From positions 119,506 to 183,505 of the forward strand of contig QKWP01000217.1 of NCBI GenBank assembly GCA_003550325.1: a stretch of DNA of 64,000 nucleotides, in the 5' to 3' direction. Positions within the stretch are counted from its first letter, which is position 1, and each line of letters starts with the position of its first letter. Below are positions 57,576 to 64,000 of the stretch, one piece after another. The position numbers and the translations under genes were made by a program. Under the pieces are notes generated by a model. The model saw only the letters and a program-made list of their open reading frames with translations, had not been told where the DNA came from and made no database searches. The stretch comes from Gigaspora rosea. Taxonomy: Eukaryota; Glomeromycota; Glomeromycetes; Diversisporales; Gigasporaceae.

Positions 57576-58019
57576 CATATGCTCCGATTTTTGGAATTTA
57601 TAAAAAAAGCTTATTTTTCTAAAACTTTAAAGCTATATAATTTTTGATCTACTGGACCATTTAAAATAATTTTACTACCAAACTGTTTATCTTTTTAAGA
57701 TGATTCCAACAAGCCCAAAATCATAAAAATCTAATCACAGGGTCATAAGAAAATGTGCTATCAAATAGGTGATGCACCTGAAATTGGTTTGATATAGATC
57801 AAACAAATTTCAGGTGCATCATCTATTTGATAGTGCATTTTTTCATTACCCTGTAAATGGATTTTTATAATTTTGGGCTTGTTGGAATCGACTCAAAGAG
57901 ATAAACATTTTGGTAGTAAAATCATTTAAAAAAATAGTTCAGTAGATTAAAAATTATATAGCTTTAAAGTTTTAAAAAAATAAGTTTTTTTTATAAATTC
58001 CAAAAATCAAAGCATATGT
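57576..58019. mobile_element. 440-bp foldback element
   Basis: CATATGCTCCGATTTTTGGA and (reverse complement) CATATGCTTTGATTTTTGGA begin arms of about 215 bp, centred near 57800 (CAAATTTCAGGTGCATCA and mirror). The arms stay similar throughout, so it is relatively young. No coding. Confidence 0.8.
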
Positions 58020-59129
58020 TATAAAGTATTACAACTTTTTGCAAAAGAAAAAAATCTTTTAAAAACAGTCTTATTATATATATATTTTTTTTTTTGTATC
58101 AAAGTTCCTACTATAGGTGATAGGTTTTTTTTATTCAAGCCTGTGAATCAAGAATTCTTTTTTAGTACTCTAATAATTGTTATATAGATAAGGATACAAC
58201 TAGCCATATGTACTATTTTTGGTTGTCTAATTTAAATAGTCTGCCTAAAGGTTCTACACTAGCTACCATACCTATAACCCAACTAGAGATTGTTTATTTA
58301 AACCTTTGTGTTCTGTTTCTTTTACCAATTCTACTTGTATTACCAGTACAACCCTTTGATATATTAATCAGTTGAGATTAGTTCTGAATGCTAACAATAT
58401 TTTCTTAGAACTAATTTATTCTCGCAGAACACTTGGTAAAGCATTCTCTGTTTTATACAAGTATTATTTATACTTCAGTAGCTTATACATTTACTAAGGC
58501 TTATACTTGCAGTTAGAGAAATATTCTGCAACTACTACTGTTACCTATTTCTGCCCTTGTAAGATTTGTTCTAATCCTAGTACTTACTATTCCTTCCTAC
58601 TGATCTTTCTATAATACATTCCAAACTTCAAATCCAGTTAGCCCAAAAGATTGATTTACCTGCTATTAGATGCTATTATGGATTTTTTTTCCTGGTACTT
58701 CTGAAATATAGGTCCTTTTTCTCTAGTGCGACTCTAGTGACCAGGTTGGTAGATCCTCTCTCTAAAGATCTTTTGTCATTCAGGTCTTTGGCTCCAATTT
58801 TTGATACTCTAGTTCTGGTAGTACAGTATAACCCTGCAATAGTCATATACCAAAATCAGATGTTCTATGAGCCTATTGCAAGATTGTTACTAAAGCAAAC
58901 AAGAATTTATATATAGTGTATATAGTTAAATAGAAGAATTGAGATGACTATAGTGAAACTATCAGCAAATTTTATATATAGCTATATATTGATTACTAAC
59001 CAGGTAGATATATATTGATACTCATACCTCCTGCTGATTACTATCAATAGTAATAATAATCGATATATATCGATATATATCGATATATATCTGATATGAT
59101 ATCAATTAATAATTATTATATTTACATAA

Positions 59130-60400
59130 TCATGCTTTTTGAACATTTTACAGGTTTTCGCAAGTTTTTACAAGTTTTCACAAGTTTTCGCAATTTAATA
59201 TAAATTTTTTTTATTTATTATTATTATATAATATTTTAAATTATTAAATATACAATATTCGCAAGTTTTCACAATTTAATATAAAATTTTATTTTTATTT
59301 ATTATTATTATAAATTATAAATTATATTTTAAATATTACCTATATTATTATAAAAAAAACATCAAAAAAAATAAAACCAAAAAAAATGAAAATAAAAAAA
59401 AATAACAAAAAAAATTGAAACTGCAAAAAATAAACTATTATATTCGCTTATATTCCTCATATTTACTTTCACTTATATTCGTTCATATTTGCTTCTATTT
59501 GCTTATATTTGCTCATATTCGCTACTTCTTGCAAAGTGCTGGAGAAGTTAATATTGGTGTTCTTGTAAAGTGCCAGAAAAGTCAGGTCGTTTTCTTGTAA
59601 AGTTCTAAAAGAAGTAAAATAAAATAAAAAAATAAGTAAAAAAAATGAAACTAAAAATAATGAAAAAAAACAAACTCAAAAAAAAATAAACTATTATATT
59701 CGCTTATATTCGCTTATATTCACTACTTCTTGCACAATGCCAAAGAAGTTAGAATTGGTATTCGTAAAGTGCTGAAAAAGTTTGGTCGTTTTCTTGCAAA
59801 GTTCTGAAAAAAGTAAGGAATAAATAAAATAAAATTAGAAAACAAACAAAAAACAAAAATATAAGCAACTAAATAAAAAATAAACAAAGTCTCAAATCTC
59901 TATTTTCCTAAAGTAAGAGTTCATGTTCTTGCAATTTAGAAATTGTCAAAGGTTTTCGCAAAGTGCCGAAATAAAATAAATTAATAAAAATAAAACAAAA
60001 AACAAAAAACATAAAACAAAAAAAAAATAAAGCGAAACCTTGCAAAAACTTGCAAAAACTTGTGAAAACTTGCGAATACTTGTGAAAACTTGCGTCCTTG
60101 AAATTTAGAAATTGCTGGGGAACTAGTTGTGTGTCTTTGCAAAATGTTGGAAGGCTAAGTAGACTTGCGCAAAGTGCCAATAATAGTGCCAAAGAAGTTA
60201 GAGTTGGTGTTTTCGTAAAGTATAAAAATAAAATAAAAAAAAATTAAAAAATAATAACATGAAAAAACAAAACGAAACTAAAAAAATAAAACAAAACTAA
60301 AAAAATAAAACAAAACTAAAAAAAATAAAGGAAAATGAAAAAACAATGTAAAATTTGATAGAAGATCTAAATTATAAACAAAAAAAATAAACAAAGATCT
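59130..60400. repeat. A-rich low complexity with about 240-bp irregular repeats
   Basis: Blocks of 'aaagtgc(c/t)gaagaagttagaattggtgttcttg' and 'ggtcgttttcttgcaaagttc' recur near 59530, 59745 and 60175. They are separated by (AAAAATAAA)n tracts and by TATTCGCTTATATTCGC microsatellites (59443-59520; 59697-59730). ACAAGTTTTCGCAAGTTT words lie at 59150-59200 and in mirror at 60035-60095. Apparent frames are artefacts. Confidence 0.7.
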
Positions 60401-60914
60401 AATCTGATCTTGTATTATGATTATTGAAAATTATCGAAACATTTCGAAAATATTAGTCAAACTCGTTTTTGATATAATACAGGCTACAGATCTACAGATC
60501 TAGCTTAATTTCACAGTCCTAAAATATGTTGAATATATTTGAATATATTCAAAATATTAAAAATAAAAAAAAAAGGAAGAGAGGGATAAAAGAAAAAGAG
60601 GAGTAAAAGGGAAAGAGGGGTAAAAGGGAGAAAGGAGTAAAAATATGTCAAAACAGGTTTTTTTTTTGAAGTTTTTTACACATTTTGTAGAATATATTTT
60701 TATTATCTATGACACATTACGGATCAAATAGGCATAGGAAATTTTTTAAAAATTTTTGTTCAGTTTTTTTTTTTACCCAGGTTGAAATTTTCATGACATG
60801 ATCAAATTACTATATAATCGTTAAAGATCTGTTAACCATTATATATTGTTTAATCGATTTATAAATATACAACGATTTAATATAAAAAAATGATATACAT
60901 CAATTATGGATATA

Positions 60915-61221
60915 TGGGGCTGTTGCAATAGAAAGGGCCAATACTGCCCAAAAATGAAAATCAGGTTTTTGTTATATTCGGATAAATTTTGACACACGCT
61001 ACATTTTTTAATTATAAGTGGAAATTGATTTGCATAATAAAAAATTGAGATATTTAAAAAAATTTTCTTAGGAGTTTCGCACATCACGGGATTACCTGAT
61101 ATAATGGACTAATCAAATCACGAAAATTTTGATTAACCCGGATCAGTCCGAACAAAACAAATGTGATTTTCTCAAAATCATATATAAACCAGTATCGGCA
61201 CTTTCTACTGCAAAGGCCCCA
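60915..61221. mobile_element. TA-flanked MITE with TGGGGCYKTTGCA ends
   Basis: TGGGGCTGTTGCAATAGAAA and (reverse complement) TGGGGCCTTTGCAGTAGAAA begin arms of about 35 bp ending in GATACTG/AATACTG; TA lies on both sides. It is 307 bp. The surrounding sequence is rich in ATATATCGAT words. Confidence 0.85.
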
Positions 61222-62149
61222 TATATCGATTTTATCCAATTAATTAATATATAACGATATTTTATAATCGATATAAAATGATTAAGTATTATATATCGAT
61301 CAATATCTATATCAATAATTAACAAATATCGCTATATATCAATAGTAATAGGTCTGCTAGATTGCGATAAGAATCTAATAAATGATTTATATCGATATTA
61401 ATATAATCGATATATATTGATAATTAGTTATTTAACGATATTTATTATTTACCGGTATATATCGTTTTTTAGTAATGTATCAGTATATAACCTAAATTAT
61501 CGATATATATTATTATTTTCTAATTGATATGCATCGATTTATTGCTATATATAGATATATATCTATATAAAAAATTTTCTGATGACTGTGACTAATGCAA
61601 TATAATGGTTGTAGGTTATACTGTACTGTTAAAAATTTTTGCTATCTTCTTACTCAGAACTTGCCAAACAGATTTCTGTTTCTCTGGTTTCTGAATTTGT
61701 CTGTATAACAGAATACAACTTTGTCTGAAAGCTTTCATTTGAGATAGTAACCAAGGCTACAAATAATGTACCTAACTGATCGATGAGAAGCAGTTACCAG
61801 AATATAGGTCTATTTTTCTAAAGCATTACTAGTGGGATTTGAACTCTAGAACTGCCACTTGGAGTAACAATTTACCAACTTCTCTAAGTTGTTACACCTC
61901 TAGTTTTATTATATATTCAATAATAAATTTTATTTTGGTTAGTATTAAATAACAATTTATATTATTAGTATTATGTAGCAATTTTATAATAATAATATTA
62001 GATTTTTTTAATAATAAAATGATATTTGATAATAATGATATAAAAAAGAAACCAAAAATCCAAATATTTTATTAAATTGTAATAGGCTTGTTGATTTAAT
62101 TTAAAAAACTCTATATATATAACTATGGATTATTATTAGAAAGAACTTT

Positions 62150-62606
62150 CAATACTACACTCTTTTTTTTAGTATTTTGAATCCTTAAATCAAAAATTGC
62201 TATTGTATTAGAAGCAAATAAACATGCAATTAAAAAACTATTAAAAAAAAATGTTTATTAAAATAAAGAATGATGAGTTCAAATAGTACATCATCTTTTT
62301 TATCAAATTCAAATTGCAACAAAAAACTATAATTCAAAAAAGTAAAATAATCTAGAATTCTTGCAATCTTAAAAAACTCCAAATAACAGTATTTGATATT
62401 TAAAATTGAAGAAAATTGATTTTGAAAGTGATGCTTTTAATTGGTAGTATAAAAAACATGAAAAATTTCCAATTCTAAGTAAGTTTGCTAAAAAATATTT
62501 AGCAGTTTATACCTGTTCTACAGTATCTGAAAGTTTATTTTTTAATGTCAGTAATCTTTTAACTATAAAAAGAATATGGATATCCCCTATTCTTTTTAAA
62601 AGATAA
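62150..62606 (+). pseudogene. hAT transposase C-terminal remnant
   Basis: From 62412 one frame reads KIDFESDAFNW, stop, YKKHEKFPILSKFAKKYLAV, YTCSTVSESLFFNVSNLLTI, KRIWISPILFKR and a stop at 62604. This matches the hAT C-terminal dimerisation domain (W..... FP.LS..A..YL.. ATS..SER.FS). Upstream, SILNP, stop, IKN (62171-62195) fits the LDPRFK motif. One internal stop lies in the C-terminal block, and there are several stops and frame changes before it. No TIR can be paired. A possible past source for the hAT-type MITEs here, though nothing links them directly. Confidence 0.75.
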
Positions 62607-62804
62607 TGTTTATAAAATAAAGCCATAAATATTTGAATATTATCATGCTTCTTTAGATATATAATTATCTCTCAAACTTCAAATCATATTTGCAATTAAA
62701 CAAGTAGTACTAGATTTATTATGTTTATAGTTGCAAAATGCTATTTAAGAGAATTATGATTGTTATTATTGTATGTCGATATTATATAGTATACAAGGAT
62801 TAAA

Positions 62805-64000
62805 TAGGGCACCGCCGGCGCCCTTTTCAAGGATACAAAGGGCCTATAATGAATGAAACTCGATGTTTTAAAATTTCGCTATGTCCCAACTATTATGCTA
62901 AATCTCATACTATTATGCTACACCCCATGCTATTATGCATGCCATATTAACTACCGTGTTACTAACTATCTTGCCACGTCCCAAACTATCATGCTTTTAC
63001 TATTATGCTACATTCGTTATAGCGCGAAATGTTAGTACTGCATGAAAAAAATATATATATTATTATCGCGCTACTAACGTCCTGTATTACAGTATCAAGC
63101 TTCTATTCTCATGCTACGTTTGTTATTGCGCTACGTTTGTTCTAAAGAAAAAAGAAACGTTAGTGCTGCATATACATATAAAAAAATATTGTGTTACTAC
63201 TATCTTGCTATGTTCATATTTTTTTTTATCATGTTACATTCATCATCGCACTATGTTCCATTTTTTTTAAAAAAAAGAAACATTAGTACCGTTAAAAAAA
63301 AACAAAAAAATTACTACTGTGCTACTAACTATCTTGCTAATTCCTGAACTATCATGCTTTTATTATCGTATGTTCGTTATCGTGCTATGTTCCGTTCTAA
63401 AGAAAAAAAAGAAAGTTAGTACTCTATACATATATTAGAAAAAAAATTAAAAATAAAAAATATTATTGTATCACTAATGCCCTGAACTATCTTACTTCTA
63501 CTACTATACTACATTTGTTATCTTGCTAAAGAAAAAGAAACGTTAGTATTGTATATAAAAAAAAACGGTTGTTATCACGCGAAATGTTAGTACTGCATAA
63601 AAAAAAAATATATATATATATATATTATTATCGCGCTACTAACATCCCGAATTACAGTATCAAGCTTCTATTCTCATGCTATGTTTGGTCTAAAGAAAAA
63701 AAAGAAACGTTAGTGCTGCATATACATATAAAAAAACAATATTGTGTGCTACTAACTATCTTGCTACGTCCTGAACTATCATATTTTTTTTTATCATGTT
63801 AAGTTCATTATCGCACTACGTTCCATTTTTTTAAAAAAAAAGAAACGTTAGTACCGTTAAAAAAAACAAAAAAAAAATAAAAAAATACTACTGTGCTACT
63901 AACTATCTTGCTACGTCCAGAACTATCATGCTTTTATTATCGTATGTTCGTTATCGTGCTATGTTCCGTTCTAAAGAAAAAAAAGAAAGTTAGTACTCTA
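62805..64000. repeat. Satellite array, right copy, with higher-order period
   Basis: It opens with CACCGCCGGCGCCCTTTT and AATGAATGAAACTCG, then the units described at 2470-3745. A higher-order repeat of about 565-575 bp is visible. 'acagtatcaagcttctattctcatgcta' occurs at about 63092 and 63656, and 'gtgctatgttccgttctaaag' at about 63382 and 63956. The array runs off the end of the window. Confidence 0.85.

Larger units (their letters stand above)
58824..61623. mobile_element. 2.8-kb TA-type element inside the retroposon copy
   Basis: CAGTATAACCCTGCAATAGT and (reverse complement) CAGTATAACCTACAACCATT are flanked by TA (58822-58823; 61624-61625). The position is exactly where the retroposon reading breaks. 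TGCAATAGTCA and TGCATTAGTCA follow in both arms. The interior is low complexity plus the MITE at 60915. No transposase frame was found. The CAGT ends suggest a pogo/mariner type. Confidence 0.75.
58085..61900 (-). mobile_element. tRNA-headed retroposon, near-complete copy split by a 2.8-kb element
   Basis: On the minus strand the head GAGGTGTAACAACTTAGAGA (61900 down), the B-box-like GAGTTCAAATCCC and 'ttggttactatctcaaatg' run to 61626. The body continues at 58823 and ends in a T run on the plus strand (58086-58096), which is its poly(A) tail. AGTYTTATTATATAT occurs on both outer sides (about 58067-58081; 61902-61916), so the copy kept its target duplication. The internal insertion 58824-61623 is later. 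Confidence 0.8.

Overview
The window is a gene-poor, strongly AT-rich, repeat-packed piece of a fungal genome. The two recognisable host genes have short introns with GTAAGT-type donors and TTTAG-type acceptors. One belongs to a SAM-methyltransferase family and the other to the Argonaute family. With the low GC and the density of non-autonomous DNA elements, this fits an arbuscular mycorrhizal fungus (Glomeromycotina, most likely Rhizophagus) and its transposon-rich compartment. The assignment is inference from gene family and base composition; no search could be run.

Host genes. A five-exon methyltransferase gene (27829-29069, minus, 305 codons) looks intact. It starts with an N-myristoylation-type motif, and its SAM-binding motif is assembled across the first splice junction. 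A full-span Argonaute gene (10361-13938, minus) covers N, L1, PAZ, L2, MID and PIWI. It is decayed: the frame is lost several times, the first two positions of the catalytic DDH triad read Tyr and Glu, and a transposon sits in the intron after PAZ. Weak coding-like traces of unknown identity lie just beyond it (13920-14480 plus; 15165-15290 minus).

Transposon proteins are only remnants: a LINE ORF2 piece (1-1030, minus), a Mutator-like transposase (50089-50945, plus) and the C-terminus of a hAT transposase (62150-62606, plus).

Non-autonomous elements dominate, and many can be dated relative to each other because they are nested and carry visible target-site duplications. There are five groups. 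(1) A CACGTG-rich family with CCCTATAAG termini and 3-bp duplications: 12402-12713, 15998-16546, 16864-18554, 19944-21627, 21940-22935, 23476-27311. (2) hAT-type elements with 8-bp duplications: 15527-15889, 16987-17962, 38982-39411, 40552-41670, 43588-44985, and the AGGACCC subgroup 51963-52788 and 53807-54101. (3) Mutator-type MITEs with 9-10-bp duplications: 23662-25704, 26420-26757, 26792-27141. (4) TA-flanked elements with CAGT, TGGGG or TGTTGT ends. (5) A tRNA-headed, poly(A)-tailed retroposon of about 1.16 kb, with target-site duplications at 24410-25571 and 58085-61900 and further pieces at 7050-7460 and 51583-52910.

Tandem arrays make up much of the rest. Related satellites lie at both ends of the window in the same orientation. 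A 48-bp minisatellite is built on a perfect palindrome (20165-20545). Others are ~200-bp dyad units (49115-49990), (TTCAGG)n blocks, and a decayed array (30500-32330). The long stretches between these elements are AT-rich with no support for genes.
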